DNA of 64,000 nt, taken from positions 434,001 through 498,000 of the forward strand of contig NZ_JAEKJB010000008.1 in the NCBI RefSeq assembly GCF_016785095.1, in the 5' to 3' direction. The stretch is from Alloalcanivorax marinus (GTDB taxonomy: Bacteria > Pseudomonadota > Gammaproteobacteria > Pseudomonadales > Alcanivoracaceae). The notes beneath the pieces were generated by a model. That model did no database searches. It had not been told where the DNA came from and saw only the letters and a list, made by a program, of their open reading frames with translations. This document shows positions 44,895 through 54,670 of the stretch, piece by piece. The stretch's first letter is position 1; every line of letters begins with the position of its first letter. The translations under genes and the position numbers were made by a program.

Positions 44895-45991
44895 CGCGGT
44901 TCCTTTTGTTCAGTGGCGTCCTGTTCGATGGCGTCCACGGCGCGCTCCACCAGGCCGTATATGTCGGCGTCGGCGGCGAAGCGCCGGCCCTGTTCCCGCC
45001 AGTAATCCCGGGGGCGCGCCAGCAGGTCGGTGGCGGCCGCGGCCAGTTCCTCGCCGTCCGGGTCGCCCAGCACCCGGCCCAGGCCGCCGTCACGGATATA
45101 GCCGGCGTAGCCGCAGGCGCGGGTGGTCAGCACCGGCAGGCCGGCCACGGCGGCTTCCAGCAGCACCGTACCGGTATTCTCGGCGTAGGCCGGGTGGATC
45201 AGCAAATCCGCCGACCACAGCCACTCGGGCACGTTGTCCTGACCGCCCATGAAGCGTACCCGGCTGTCCACGTTCAGGCGCCGGGCCAGGCGCCGGTAGG
45301 GTCCGGCGTTGTCGTCACCCACCACGAACAGGCGGGTTTCCTCCGGCAGCCGGGCCAGGGCGCGGATCGCCCGGTCCAGCCCCTTGGTGCGGAACCCGGA
45401 GCCCACGAACAACAGTATCGGCGTGGTTTCACCAATGCCCAGCTCGGTGCGCAGGCGGGCGCGGCGCAGGGCGTAATCTTCCGGCAGGGCGCGATCGTGG
45501 CGGATGCCCGGCGGCAGGTCCACGAAACGGGCGTCCGGGGTGCCGTAGTGACGCTGGTAGAGGGCCCGTTGCAGCGGTGAGATGGACAGCACGCCGGTGG
45601 CCGCGGCCGGGTCGAACACCGCCGCCTCCATGGCCAGCTTGCTGCGATAACGTGGCAGCCAGCGACGCGGTCCCCGGTAACGGGCCGCCAGGCAACCGTC
45701 GGCGGCGTAGTACCAGTCCAGCCCGGGCATCTTGTTAAACCCCACCACCCGGTCGAAACCGGCCAGCCGGCCCCGCACCGCCGCCACGAAGGCGGCGTCA
45801 CGGCCGTGATTGCTGCGCGCGGCCACCGCCACGGTTTCCACCCGGGGCATCGCGGGCCGTTCGGCGTGCCAGGCGCGGGTGAATACCGTCACCTGGTGGC
45901 CACGCGCCTCGGCGGCCTCGGCGATGGCCAGCATGTCGCGCTGCAGCCCACCGTAGGGGAAATACTCGAACAACAGGAACGCCAGCTTCAT
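44891..45991 (-). CDS. waaG: LPS core glycosyltransferase WaaG (GT4)
   Basis: A retaining GT-B glycosyltransferase that adds the first hexose to heptose II. The 366-residue protein starts MKLAFLLFEYFPYGGLQRDM, typical of WaaG, and has the donor-site segments LLFVGSGFRTKGLDRAIRAL, RLFVVGDDNAG and the GT4 acidic motif near HPAYAENTGTVLLEAAVAGLP. The frame is open upstream, but ATG at 45991 overlaps the waaC stop (45988-45991). It also overlaps waaP by 4 bases. Confidence 0.94.
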   Translation of the reverse strand: MKLAFLLFEYFPYGGLQRDMLAIAEAAEARGHQVTVFTRAWHAERPAMPRVETVAVAARSNHGRDAAFVAAVRGRLAGFDRVVGFNKMPGLDWYYAADGCLAARYRGPRRWLPRYRSKLAMEAAVFDPAAATGVLSISPLQRALYQRHYGTPDARFVDLPPGIRHDRALPEDYALRRARLRTELGIGETTPILLFVGSGFRTKGLDRAIRALARLPEETRLFVVGDDNAGPYRRLARRLNVDSRVRFMGGQDNVPEWLWSADLLIHPAYAENTGTVLLEAAVAGLPVLTTRACGYAGYIRDGGLGRVLGDPDGEELAAAATDLLARPRDYWREQGRRFAADADIYGLVERAVDAIEQDATEQKEPR

Positions 45992-47019
45992 GGCCCGCTC
46001 ACCTCGATCAGCCGTTGCCACACCCGGTGCGGTTTCAAACTGCTGAAACAGGGCGGCTCCACCCCCTGGCCCAGGCTGCCCCGGTAAGTGCATTTCTCCT
46101 GCACACAGGGGGCGCAGGGAAACTCCGCCGCCAGGGATCGGGCGCGCGGGCCCCACACGCCGGTGAGACGAGGATCGGTGGGCCCGTACAGGCCGACCCC
46201 GGGCAAGCCGGCGGCGGCGGCCAGATGGGCCAGGCCGGTGTCCACGGCGACGAAGGCGTCCCAGTGCAGCAACCTGTCGGTGAGCGCCGACAGCGACAGG
46301 CGCGGCAGCACGGCAACGCCGTCCAGGTCCCGGGCCAGCCGCTCCGCGCGCGCCCGTTCCACGTCATTGCCCCAGGGGAGATGCACCCGGTGGCCGGCGC
46401 CGGCGGCCTTTTCCGCCAGGGCCCGCCAATAGGCTTCCGGGTAATGCTTGGTGGGCCAGGTGGTGCCGTGGCAGAACACCAGCTCGGCGCCGGGCTCGGT
46501 GAGCGGACGCGGCGTGTGCTCGCGCACCAACCCATAATCCGGATCGTCGTCGGGCAGCGGGTAACCCAGCGCCAGGGCGAACAGGGTGCGCACCCGGGTC
46601 ACCGCGTGGCCGCCCCGGGGCACCGGCAACGGGTGATCAAGCACCCGGGCGGACAACCCTTCGCGGGCGGAAATACGGTCCAGGCCATACTTGGGCCCTT
46701 TGGCCAAGCGGGTCACGAAGGCGCTCTTGATCAAACCCTGTGCATCAATGACCGTGTCATAGTTGTGTTCGCGCAGGGCCTCCTTGAAGCCGCCCCATTC
46801 ACCGCTACGGCGGGCCCGCAGCGGGTGCCGGCGCCATTCGCGCAGCCGGCTGGGCAACACCCGGTCCACGGCGGGGTGGCGCCCGGCCAGGTCGGCGAAC
46901 GGCGCTTCCACCACCCAGTCCAGACGCAGCCCGGGCAATGCCCGGGCCGCGTCGGTGATGGCCGGAAGCGTATGGATGACGTCGCCCATCGACGACGTCT
47001 TGATCAGAAGGACGCGCAT
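45988..47019 (-). CDS. waaC: LPS heptosyltransferase I
   Basis: Adds the first heptose to Kdo2-lipid A from ADP-heptose. The 343-residue GT9 protein starts MRVLLIKTSSMGDVIHTLPA, the heptosyltransferase signature, and has VFCHGTTWPTKHYPEAYWRAL and AFVAVDTGLAHLAAAAGLPGVGLYGPTDP. It is 16 bases downstream of waaF and overlaps waaG by 4 bases. A cysteine-containing segment near the C-terminus (PCAPCVQEKC) is typical of Pseudomonas-like WaaC/WaaF. Confidence 0.95.
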   Translation of the reverse strand: MRVLLIKTSSMGDVIHTLPAITDAARALPGLRLDWVVEAPFADLAGRHPAVDRVLPSRLREWRRHPLRARRSGEWGGFKEALREHNYDTVIDAQGLIKSAFVTRLAKGPKYGLDRISAREGLSARVLDHPLPVPRGGHAVTRVRTLFALALGYPLPDDDPDYGLVREHTPRPLTEPGAELVFCHGTTWPTKHYPEAYWRALAEKAAGAGHRVHLPWGNDVERARAERLARDLDGVAVLPRLSLSALTDRLLHWDAFVAVDTGLAHLAAAAGLPGVGLYGPTDPRLTGVWGPRARSLAAEFPCAPCVQEKCTYRGSLGQGVEPPCFSSLKPHRVWQRLIEVSGP

Positions 47020-47035
47020 AACGGTGTAGCGTCCC

Positions 47036-48082
47036 CTATGCGGCGTCGTCGGACAAGCCGGCCAACGCCCGGATCACCCGGTCCGGCTCCAGCTGACGCA
47101 GGCAGTTGAGGTGGCCCAGGGGGCACTCGCGCTGAAAACAGGGGCTGCAATCCAGCCCCAGGCGTTCCATCGCCACCCGGTCGCCGAGCGGCGGCGTGAA
47201 GCCCGGCGAGGTGGAGCCGTACACCGCCACCAGGGGCCGGTTCAGGGCGGCGGCGATGTGCATCAGCCCGGAATCGTTACTGACCACGGCATCGGTGGCG
47301 GACAGCAGATCCACCGCCTGCTCCAGGCTGGTGGCGCCGGCCAGGATGCGGGTTTCACCGCGCTGGGCCTCGGGCAGATCGGCGATGATGGCGTCCGCCA
47401 CCGGCCGGTCCTTGCCGGAGCCGAACAGCCACACCCGCCCGCCTTTCTCGATCCAGTCCCGGGCCACGGCGGCGTAGTGATATTCCGGCCAGCGCTTGGC
47501 GGGGCCGAACTCGGCGCCGGGGCACAGTCCCAGTACCGGACGGTCAGCGGCCAGATCGTGCTGCTCCCGGGCGGCGTCCACGGCCAGTGGGTCCACCTCC
47601 AGGTGCGGCGGGCGAATCTCGTCCAGGGTCGGCACCGGGGCATCCGGCGCCCGGGCCAGGGCCACGAAACGCTGCACCATCAGCGGGTAGCGTTCCTTGT
47701 CCAGGGTACGCACGTCGTTGAGCAGGCCGTAGCGCATTTCACCCCGCCAACCGGTGCGCCGGGGCACCCGGGCCCAGAACGGCAGCAGCGCTGATTTCAG
47801 GGAGTTGGGCAACACATAGGCGCGGTCATAGCGGCCACGCAGAGCGCGGCCCTCGGCGCGGCGCTGGCGCAGCTTGAGCTCACCATGGCCGAACGGCAGA
47901 TCCAGAGGCCGGCGCACCTCGGGCATGCGCGACAGCAGCGGCCGGCACCAGGCCGGCGCCAACACGTCGATGTCGCAGTCACCCTGGCGCTTGAGATCGG
48001 CGAACAGGGTCTGCGCCATCACCATGTCGCCCACCCAGGATGGGCCGACCACCAGAATGCGCGGGCGCGCCGGTTCCGTCAC
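47036..48082 (-). CDS. waaF: LPS heptosyltransferase II
   Basis: Adds the second heptose to the inner core. The 348-residue GT9 protein has RILVVGPSWVGDMVMAQTLF at the N-terminus (the WaaF form of the signature), LGLCPGAEFGPAKRWPEYHYA, and AVVSNDSGLMHIAAALNRPLVAVYGSTSP. The start is GTG at 48082, 5 bases after the ilvE stop. A Cys-rich segment (CSPCFQREC) lies near the C-terminus. Confidence 0.95.
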   Translation of the reverse strand: MTEPARPRILVVGPSWVGDMVMAQTLFADLKRQGDCDIDVLAPAWCRPLLSRMPEVRRPLDLPFGHGELKLRQRRAEGRALRGRYDRAYVLPNSLKSALLPFWARVPRRTGWRGEMRYGLLNDVRTLDKERYPLMVQRFVALARAPDAPVPTLDEIRPPHLEVDPLAVDAAREQHDLAADRPVLGLCPGAEFGPAKRWPEYHYAAVARDWIEKGGRVWLFGSGKDRPVADAIIADLPEAQRGETRILAGATSLEQAVDLLSATDAVVSNDSGLMHIAAALNRPLVAVYGSTSPGFTPPLGDRVAMERLGLDCSPCFQRECPLGHLNCLRQLEPDRVIRALAGLSDDAA

Positions 48083-48087
48083 TCGGT

Positions 48088-49011
48088 TCAGGACGCGAAG
48101 GTGAGCCAGTCCCGGTGCTGGTCGGACTTGCCGCGCACCAGATCGAAGTACACCGACTGCAGTTCCTCGGTGATCGGCCCGCGCTTGCCTTCACCGATGA
48201 TACGACCATCCAGCTCGCGGATCGGGGTCACCTCGGCGGCGGTGCCGGTGAAGAACGCCTCGTCGGCGATGTACAGCTCATCGCGGGTGATGCGCCGCTC
48301 ACGCACCTTGTAGCCGCGCTCCTCGGCCAACTCGATGATGGTCTTGCGGGTGATGCCGTCCAGGCAGGAGGTCAACTCCGGGGTGTGCAGCACGCCATCC
48401 CGGATCACGAACACGTTCTCGCCGGAGCCTTCCGCCACGTAGCCTTCGTTGTCCAGCAGCAGGGCCTCGTCGGCACCGCCGGACAGGGCTTCGTTGAGCG
48501 CCAGCATGGAGTTCATGTAGCTGCCGGAGGACTTGGCCTTGCACATGGTGATGTTGACGTGGTGACGAGTGTAGCTGGAGGTGCGCACCTTGATGCCCAG
48601 TTCCAGCGCTTCCGGCGACATGTAGGACGGCCATTCCCAGCCGGCCACCGCGACGTGCACGGACAGGCCGTTGGCGCGCAGGCCCATGGCCTCGCTGCCG
48701 TAGAACACCAGCGGACGCAGGTAGGCGTGGGGCAGCTTGTTTTCACGGATCACGGTGGTCTGGGCGTCGTTGATCTGCTCCTTGGTGAAGGGCACCTTCA
48801 TGGACAGGATCTTGGCGCTGTTGAACAACCGGTCGGTGTGTTCCTTGAGACGGAAGATCGCCGGACCACGGTCGGTTTCGTAGGCCCGCACCCCTTCGAA
48901 CGCGCCCATGCCGTAATGCAGGGTGTGGGTCAGCACGTGGATCTTGGCATCGCGCCACGGAACCAGCTCGCCATCCAACCAGATAACACCGTCTCGATCA
49001 GCCATGGACAT
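48088..49011 (-). CDS. ilvE: Branched-chain amino acid aminotransferase
   Basis: PLP-dependent last step of valine, leucine and isoleucine synthesis. The 307-residue fold-type IV enzyme contains LTHTLHYGMGAFEGVRAYET, the PLP-lysine region in MCKAKSSGSYMNSMLALNEA, EGSGENVFVIRDG and FFTGTAAEVTPIRELDGR. The ATG at 49011 is chosen because GAGGAG lies 10 bases upstream; the ATG at 49029 overlaps that ribosome site. It sits between glnE and waaF, the same arrangement I recall from Pseudomonas. ilvD of the same pathway is at the far end of this window. Confidence 0.96.
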   Translation of the reverse strand: MSMADRDGVIWLDGELVPWRDAKIHVLTHTLHYGMGAFEGVRAYETDRGPAIFRLKEHTDRLFNSAKILSMKVPFTKEQINDAQTTVIRENKLPHAYLRPLVFYGSEAMGLRANGLSVHVAVAGWEWPSYMSPEALELGIKVRTSSYTRHHVNITMCKAKSSGSYMNSMLALNEALSGGADEALLLDNEGYVAEGSGENVFVIRDGVLHTPELTSCLDGITRKTIIELAEERGYKVRERRITRDELYIADEAFFTGTAAEVTPIRELDGRIIGEGKRGPITEELQSVYFDLVRGKSDQHRDWLTFAS

Positions 49012-49039
49012 GGCGGTTTTTCTCCTCATTCAAATAGGG

Positions 49040-51904
49040 TTAGGCGTCCGCAAACCATTGTTCCCATGTCGCCCGCACCCCCTCCCGCAGATCGCGGAAC
49101 TGGGAGTCGTCGACGATGGATTTTTCCTTGCGCAGTGAAGCGCGATGAGCCGCGGACCGGTAAGCCAGGTAGGCTTCCCGCAGCAGGCCGGCATCCTGAG
49201 CCGGCATCAATTCCAGGGCGGCGAGGGTTTCAAGAAGCCGCACGTTGTCGGTGAACCGGGTCAGTTCACCGTGGGAGGAGGCCCATCTAAGTACACCATA
49301 TTGCACCATAAATTCGATATCGACGATACCTCCCGGATCCTGCTTGAGATGGAACCGGCCCGGCTGACTCGCGGCCAGGTGGTCGACCATCTTCTCGCGC
49401 ATGGCCAGCACATCGCGGCGCAGGCTGCCGGCGTCCCGGCTCTGGCACAGAACGTCGTGGCGGATGGCATCGAACCGCTCCCGGGCGCGGCTGCAGCCGG
49501 CCACCACCCGGGCACGCACCAGGGCCTGGTGTTCCCAGGTCCAGGCATCGTTGAGCTGGTATTTGCGGAAAGCGTCCATGGACGACACCAACAGGCCGGC
49601 GCTGCCGCTGGGCCGCAATCGGGTATCCACCTCGTAGAGCTGGCCGCTCATGGTGCGGGTGGAAAGGATATGCACGATACGCTGGCCCAGGCGGGCATAG
49701 AACTGCTCGTTGGAGACCGGCTTGTCGCCGTCGGTGCCGCCGCCGGAGGCGGCGTCGTGCAGGAACACCAGATCCAGGTCGGAATTGTGACCCAGCTCGA
49801 TGCCGCCCAGCTTGCCGTAGCCCACCACCACGAAATCCGGGTTGCAGGGTTGACCGTCGGTGCGCTCGGGGCGGCCATGGCGCTCCACCAGGGGCTCCCA
49901 GGCAAGCAGCACCACCTGGTTGAGAATCGCCTCGGCCAGCCAGGTAAGGTAGTCGCTGACCTTCATCAGCGGCAGCACCTCGGTGACCTCGGAGGCGGCC
50001 ACGCGCAGCAGGTGGGCCTGCTTGAAGTTACGCAGCACCTCCATCTGCTGTTCCAGGTCGTCCTCGGCCACGCGCAGCAATTGCTGGCGCAGTTCGTCGT
50101 CGAGCTGGGCGCGGTTGGGTGGCGAGTAGAGGGTGCTGACGTCCAGCAGTTCATCGAGCAACACCGGGTGACGGGCCAGGCGTTCGGCGATCCAGGGGCT
50201 CGCCCCGGACAGCTTGACCAGTTGCGTGAGCGCTCCCGGGTTCTCCACCAGCAGCGCGATGTAGGCGCTGCGCCGCGCCACCGCCTCGATAAAGGCCACC
50301 AGCCGCTCGGCGGTGACCTTGCCGTGGCCCTGGTAGCCCAGGGCTTCCAGCAGCAACGGCATGAGCCGGTCGAGACGTTCACGGCCGATGCGCTGCATGT
50401 TCATCACCGCCCGCGATTCGCGCAGGCCTTCCAGGGCCGCCAGCACCTCCTCGGGTTCCTGGACGCCCACCCCGGCCAGGCGCGCCACCGCGTCGTCGCG
50501 ATCAAGCTGCCCCAGCCACAGGTCAAGCAGCTCCTGGTCGCCCTCGGACACCTCGGTTTCTTCCTGGGGGTCGGCGATCACCTGGCTGAAGTGGAAGCGC
50601 ACCTGCTCGCGATGACGGCGTAAAGCACGCTCGAAGGCCGGGCGGGCGGAAAAATCCATGGCGAAGGTGAGGCGCTGCCAGCCCAGTTCGTCGTCCGGCA
50701 GGCGCTGGGTCTGGCGGTCGGCCACCGCCTGCAAACGGTGCTCCACGTCGCGCAGGAATACATAGGCGTCACCCAGCTCGGCGACCACGTCCTCGGGCAG
50801 CATGCCCTCCTCGGCCAGGCGCGGCAGCATCCTGATCAGGTTGGGCTCGCGCAGGGCCGGGAGCTGACCACCCCGGATCAACTGGAACGCCTGCACGATG
50901 AACTCCACCTCGCGGATGCCACCGGCGCCCAGCTTGACGTCCGCCTGCATGCCCTTGCGGTTCACCTCCCGCTCGATCAGCGCTTTCATCTCGCGCAGGG
51001 ATTCAAACGCGCCGTAATCGATGTAGCGACGGTACACGAACGGATTGAGCCGCTCGATCAGGCGGGCGCCAGCGCCCAGATCGCCGGCCACCGGGCGCAT
51101 CTTGATCAGCGCGTAGCGCTCCCATTCGCGACCCTGGTTTTCGTAGTAGTGCTCCATGGCGTCGAAGCCGATCGCCAGGGCGCCGCTCTTGCCCCAGGGG
51201 CGGAGCCTCATGTCCACGCGGAACACGAAGCCGTCGGCGGTGTTCTGGTCGAGCACCTTGATCAACTGCTGACCCAGACGCAGGAAGAACTGATGGTGGG
51301 TGAGGTTGCGACGCTCGCCGGGGATCTCCCCCTCGTGCTCGTAGGCGAAAATCAGGTCGATGTCCGAGGACAGGTTGAGCTCCCGGGCGCCCAGCTTGCC
51401 CATGGCCAGCACCACCAGCCGGACCGGGTCGCCATGCTCGTCACGGGGCGTGCCGTTGCGCTCGCAGGCCCAACCGTGCAGCCGCTCCAGGGCGGTGTCG
51501 ATCAGGGTGTCGGCCAGCAAGGACAGGTCGGCCACGGTGGCATGGTAGTCCGCCAGGCCGGCCAGATCGCGCCAGATCAACCGCACCATGTGGCGATGAC
51601 GCAGGCGCCGCAGGGTCGCCTTGAGAGCGTCCTCGTCGTCACACGCCATCACCGCCTCGCGCACCTGCCCGCCCAGCTCGCTGCCGTCCAGCCGTCGTCG
51701 CAACGGGCTGGCGGCGAGCCATTCGCCCAGCTCCGGGTCGCGGATGAATTGCTCGGCCACGTAGTCGGAGCCGGCCCACACACGGGGCAGGTCGTTCAAC
51801 AGGTCGTCGGGGAGAGCGTGGCCCACCTCCTGAAAACGCTGCCAGTGCCGGGTCACCAGCACGGAGAGTTCGTCGGGCAGGCTCGAATAGTCAGGATCCG
51901 TCAT
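49040..51904 (-). CDS. glnE: Bifunctional glutamine synthetase adenylyltransferase/adenylyl-removing enzyme
   Basis: Adjusts glutamine synthetase activity by adding or removing AMP in response to PII. The 954-residue protein (E. coli: 946) has two nucleotidyltransferase domains. The removing domain near residue 170 carries MGKLGARELNLSSDIDLIFAYE, and the transferase domain near residue 690 carries YGKLGGIELGHNSDLDLVFLHD. Each is followed by a helical domain. It is the first gene of a probable eight-gene operon with ilvE and the inner-core LPS genes; ilvE follows after 28 bases. Confidence 0.96.
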   Translation of the reverse strand: MTDPDYSSLPDELSVLVTRHWQRFQEVGHALPDDLLNDLPRVWAGSDYVAEQFIRDPELGEWLAASPLRRRLDGSELGGQVREAVMACDDEDALKATLRRLRHRHMVRLIWRDLAGLADYHATVADLSLLADTLIDTALERLHGWACERNGTPRDEHGDPVRLVVLAMGKLGARELNLSSDIDLIFAYEHEGEIPGERRNLTHHQFFLRLGQQLIKVLDQNTADGFVFRVDMRLRPWGKSGALAIGFDAMEHYYENQGREWERYALIKMRPVAGDLGAGARLIERLNPFVYRRYIDYGAFESLREMKALIEREVNRKGMQADVKLGAGGIREVEFIVQAFQLIRGGQLPALREPNLIRMLPRLAEEGMLPEDVVAELGDAYVFLRDVEHRLQAVADRQTQRLPDDELGWQRLTFAMDFSARPAFERALRRHREQVRFHFSQVIADPQEETEVSEGDQELLDLWLGQLDRDDAVARLAGVGVQEPEEVLAALEGLRESRAVMNMQRIGRERLDRLMPLLLEALGYQGHGKVTAERLVAFIEAVARRSAYIALLVENPGALTQLVKLSGASPWIAERLARHPVLLDELLDVSTLYSPPNRAQLDDELRQQLLRVAEDDLEQQMEVLRNFKQAHLLRVAASEVTEVLPLMKVSDYLTWLAEAILNQVVLLAWEPLVERHGRPERTDGQPCNPDFVVVGYGKLGGIELGHNSDLDLVFLHDAASGGGTDGDKPVSNEQFYARLGQRIVHILSTRTMSGQLYEVDTRLRPSGSAGLLVSSMDAFRKYQLNDAWTWEHQALVRARVVAGCSRARERFDAIRHDVLCQSRDAGSLRRDVLAMREKMVDHLAASQPGRFHLKQDPGGIVDIEFMVQYGVLRWASSHGELTRFTDNVRLLETLAALELMPAQDAGLLREAYLAYRSAAHRASLRKEKSIVDDSQFRDLREGVRATWEQWFADA

Positions 51905-51950
51905 GGTGGGCTATTGTCCACGGCCTTGAGGGGAAAGCCAATCCAAGAAG

Positions 51951-51963
51951 CGGCCGCTCCTGC
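51951..51963 (-). repeat. Degenerate REP-like element between glnE and gspE-like gene
   Basis: The minus strand reads GCAGGAGCGGCCG, one base from the GTAGGAGCGGCCG head of the 30910 and 63729 copies. It lies in the 71-base gap between two minus-strand genes. Confidence 0.45.
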
Positions 51964-51975
51964 ATTCTCCAAGGA

Positions 51976-53769
51976 TCACAGCAGCACGTCCTGGGACGGG
52001 GTCACCCGCATCACTTCCTCGATGGTGGTGAGGCCCTGGGCCACCTTGCGGGCGCCGCTGATGCGCAGCGGCCTCATGCCATTCTTGACCGCCTGGCGGG
52101 TCAGGGTCTCCAGGTCCTCGCCGCGCCCCACCATGCCCTTGAGGGCGCCGTTGAAGGGCATCGTCTCGTACACGCCCATGCGGCCCAAATAGCCGGTGCC
52201 CCGGCATTCCAGGCAACCCACCGGCTGATGGACGGTGTCCGGCATGGCCATCTTGAACGGGCGCACCAGCTCCTGCCAGGCCGCCGGGTCCGGCTTCGCC
52301 GGCGCCTTGCAGTGCGGGCACAGGGTCCGCACCAGACGCTGGGCCATGACGCCGATCACCGTGGCCGAAATCAGATAGGGAGGCACGCCCAGATCCGCCA
52401 GCCGGGTAATGGACGACGGCGCGTCGTTGGTGTGCAGGGTGGACAGCACCAGGTGGCCGGTGAGCGCCGCCTGGATCGCCATGTCGGCGGTGGCCAGGTC
52501 GCGGATCTCGCCGATCATTATGATGTCCGGGTCCTGGCGCAGCATGGCCTTCACGCCCTGGGCGAAATCCACTTCGATATTGGCCTGCACCTGCATCTGG
52601 TTGAAGCTGGGCTCCACCATCTCGATGGGGTCCTCGATGGTGCAGACATTGACCTCGCTGGTGGCCAGTTGCTTGAGGGTGGAGTACAGGGTGGTGGTCT
52701 TGCCGGAACCGGTGGGGCCGGTGACGAACACGATGCCATGGGTGTGGCCGGTCATGGCCCGCCAGTGCTCGTGGTCCTCGCGGCTGAAGCCGAGCTGGGC
52801 GAAGCTGCGCACCAGCACGTCCGGGTCGAAGATGCGCATCACCATCTTCTCGCCGAAGGCGGTGGGCAGAGTGGAAATACGCAACTCCACCTCGTCGCCA
52901 TCCGGGGATTTGGTCTTCAGGCGACCGTCCTGGGGCTTGCGTTTCTCCGCCACGTTAAGCCGGGAGAGAATCTTCAGGCGGCTGGTCACCGCCGCCATGA
53001 TCGCCGCCGGCAATTCGTAGACGTCATGAAGCACGCCGTCGATGCGAAAGCGCATGCGCCCCTGGTCCCGGCGGGGCTCCAGATGGATATCGCTGGCGCG
53101 CTGCGAGAAGGCGTACTGCAGAATCCAGTCGACGATGTTGACGATGTGCTGATCGTCGGCGTCGTGGTGCCCCTTGCCCACCTCCAGCAACTGCTCGAAG
53201 TTGGTGATATTGGAGAGTTCCTGGCCTCCGGCGCGGGCGGCGCCGGCGATGGAACGACTCAGGTTGTAGAACTCGATGCGGTAGCGGCGCAGTTGCTCCG
53301 GGTTGGCGAACACCGTTTCCAGCTCGCGATCACCGAGCACCTGGCGCAGGTGTTCCCGCCAATCCAGCTTGAACGGCTGGTCGCAGGCCACCACCACCCG
53401 GTCGCGAAGGCTCTCCAGGGCAACGATGCCGTGGCGCTCGGCGAAGGCGTAGCTCATCACCCGGGTCACCTGGTCCACATCCACCTTGAGAGGGTCGATG
53501 TGATACAGCGGCAGGCCGCTTTTTTCCGCCAGCCATCGCGACAGGAACTCCATGTCCAGCACCCGCTGGCCATGGCTCAGGTCCACCAGCCGGTATTTGG
53601 CCACCACTTCCAGCGGATGCCAGTTGAGTTCCTTGTTCTCCCGCGGCGTGGTGGAAATGACATTGAAGTCCTCGCGGCTGACGCGCTGCTCCTCGAGCAG
53701 CTCGCGCATCACCCAGCGGACGTCCACTTCCTGGCCCTGGCGGTGCGCGGGCACGGCGGTGACGGACAC
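51976..53769 (-). CDS. GspE/PilB-family secretion ATPase
   Basis: A 597-residue type II secretion/type IV pilus-type ATPase. Residues about 30-160 resemble the N-terminal regulatory domain. The ATPase core has Walker A GPTGSGKTTTL with Lys357, an Asp box (VCTIEDPIEM), Walker B (DIIMIGEIRD), the His box (GHLVLSTLHTNDA) and a CPHC...CLEC zinc knuckle. The start is GTG at 53769 behind AGGGGG. No other secretion or pilus genes are adjacent, so it is an isolated member; general type II secretion or an assembly role cannot be separated. Confidence 0.88.
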   Translation of the reverse strand: MSVTAVPAHRQGQEVDVRWVMRELLEEQRVSREDFNVISTTPRENKELNWHPLEVVAKYRLVDLSHGQRVLDMEFLSRWLAEKSGLPLYHIDPLKVDVDQVTRVMSYAFAERHGIVALESLRDRVVVACDQPFKLDWREHLRQVLGDRELETVFANPEQLRRYRIEFYNLSRSIAGAARAGGQELSNITNFEQLLEVGKGHHDADDQHIVNIVDWILQYAFSQRASDIHLEPRRDQGRMRFRIDGVLHDVYELPAAIMAAVTSRLKILSRLNVAEKRKPQDGRLKTKSPDGDEVELRISTLPTAFGEKMVMRIFDPDVLVRSFAQLGFSREDHEHWRAMTGHTHGIVFVTGPTGSGKTTTLYSTLKQLATSEVNVCTIEDPIEMVEPSFNQMQVQANIEVDFAQGVKAMLRQDPDIIMIGEIRDLATADMAIQAALTGHLVLSTLHTNDAPSSITRLADLGVPPYLISATVIGVMAQRLVRTLCPHCKAPAKPDPAAWQELVRPFKMAMPDTVHQPVGCLECRGTGYLGRMGVYETMPFNGALKGMVGRGEDLETLTRQAVKNGMRPLRISGARKVAQGLTTIEEVMRVTPSQDVLL

Positions 53770-53885
53770 GATGTTCCCCCTGCTTGGTTCGGTTTCAGGC
53801 CACTGTAGTCCGCGCCGGGGCTTGCCGCCATCCCCGATTCATCGGAATCTGAACCGGTCCCGGCCAGGCCCTGGCCGGGGTCCCG

Positions 53886-53914
53886 TGGACGGGTCGCGGC
53901 ATCCCCTCTATACT
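53886..53914 (+). promoter_or_regulatory. Putative sigma70 promoter of the DUF47-pit operon
   Basis: TGGACG at 53886-53891 and TATACT at 53909-53914 are separated by 17 bases, 43 bases before the DUF47 start. Matches are four and five of six. Confidence 0.5.
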
Positions 53915-53956
53915 CGCGCCCCATAAATATGACCTTTCCGTTACAGGGTGACCCCC

Positions 53957-54637
53957 ATGTCCTTCGGAAGCTCGATCGCCGGCCTGTTCGGCCGCTCCCC
54001 CATCAAACCCCTGCAACAGCACTACGACACGGTGCATGAATGCGCAGTGGGGCTGGGTGATTTCTTCGCCGCCATCAGCGCCAGTGACTGGGAGCGCGCC
54101 AAGGCCGCGCGCCAGCGCGTCGCCGACCTGGAAAACCAGGCCGACGAAATGAAGAAGCAGTTTCGCCTCAACCTGCCCAAGAGCCTGTTCCTGCCGGTGC
54201 CACGCTCCGATTTGCTGGAGTTGGTCAGCGTTCAGGACAAGGTGGCCAACAAGGCCAAGGACATCGCCGGGCTGATGTTGGGCCGGCAGATGACCATCCC
54301 CGCCTCCCTGGCCACCGCCATGAACGACTATCTGCAGGGCGCCATCGACACCTCCGCCCAGGCCCGCAAGGCGATCAACGAGCTGGATGAGCTGGTGGAA
54401 ACCGGCTTCAGCGGTCGTGAGATCCGGCTGGTGGAGGACCTCATCGAAGAGCTCGACCGCCTGGAACGGGCCAATGATGAGCAACAGATCATCATCCGCT
54501 CGCAGCTGTTCAAGCTGGAAGCCGAGCTGCCGCCGGTGGACGTGATCTTTCTCTACAAAATCATCGACTGGATCGGCGACCTGGCCGACCGGGCCCAGAA
54601 GGTGGGCGGCCGTCTGCAACTGCTGCTCGCCCGGTAA
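53957..54637 (+). CDS. DUF47/TIGR00153 PhoU-like Pit accessory protein
   Basis: A 226-residue all-helical protein of the PhoU-like TIGR00153 family: FGSSIAGLFGRSPIKPLQQHYDT (in two blocks), ADEMKKQFRLNLPKSLFLPV, LVSVQDKVANKAKDIAGLM, and the closing VIFLYKIIDWIGDLADRAQKVGGRL. Such proteins are encoded next to Pit transporters and are thought to regulate them. ATG at 53957 is chosen over GTG at 53948, since ACAGGGTGA sits as its ribosome site. The transporter gene follows after 33 bases. Confidence 0.92.
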   Translation: MSFGSSIAGLFGRSPIKPLQQHYDTVHECAVGLGDFFAAISASDWERAKAARQRVADLENQADEMKKQFRLNLPKSLFLPVPRSDLLELVSVQDKVANKAKDIAGLMLGRQMTIPASLATAMNDYLQGAIDTSAQARKAINELDELVETGFSGREIRLVEDLIEELDRLERANDEQQIIIRSQLFKLEAELPPVDVIFLYKIIDWIGDLADRAQKVGGRLQLLLAR

Positions 54638-54670
54638 AAACCACTCAGCACCAAGACCAGGGGTTCCTCA

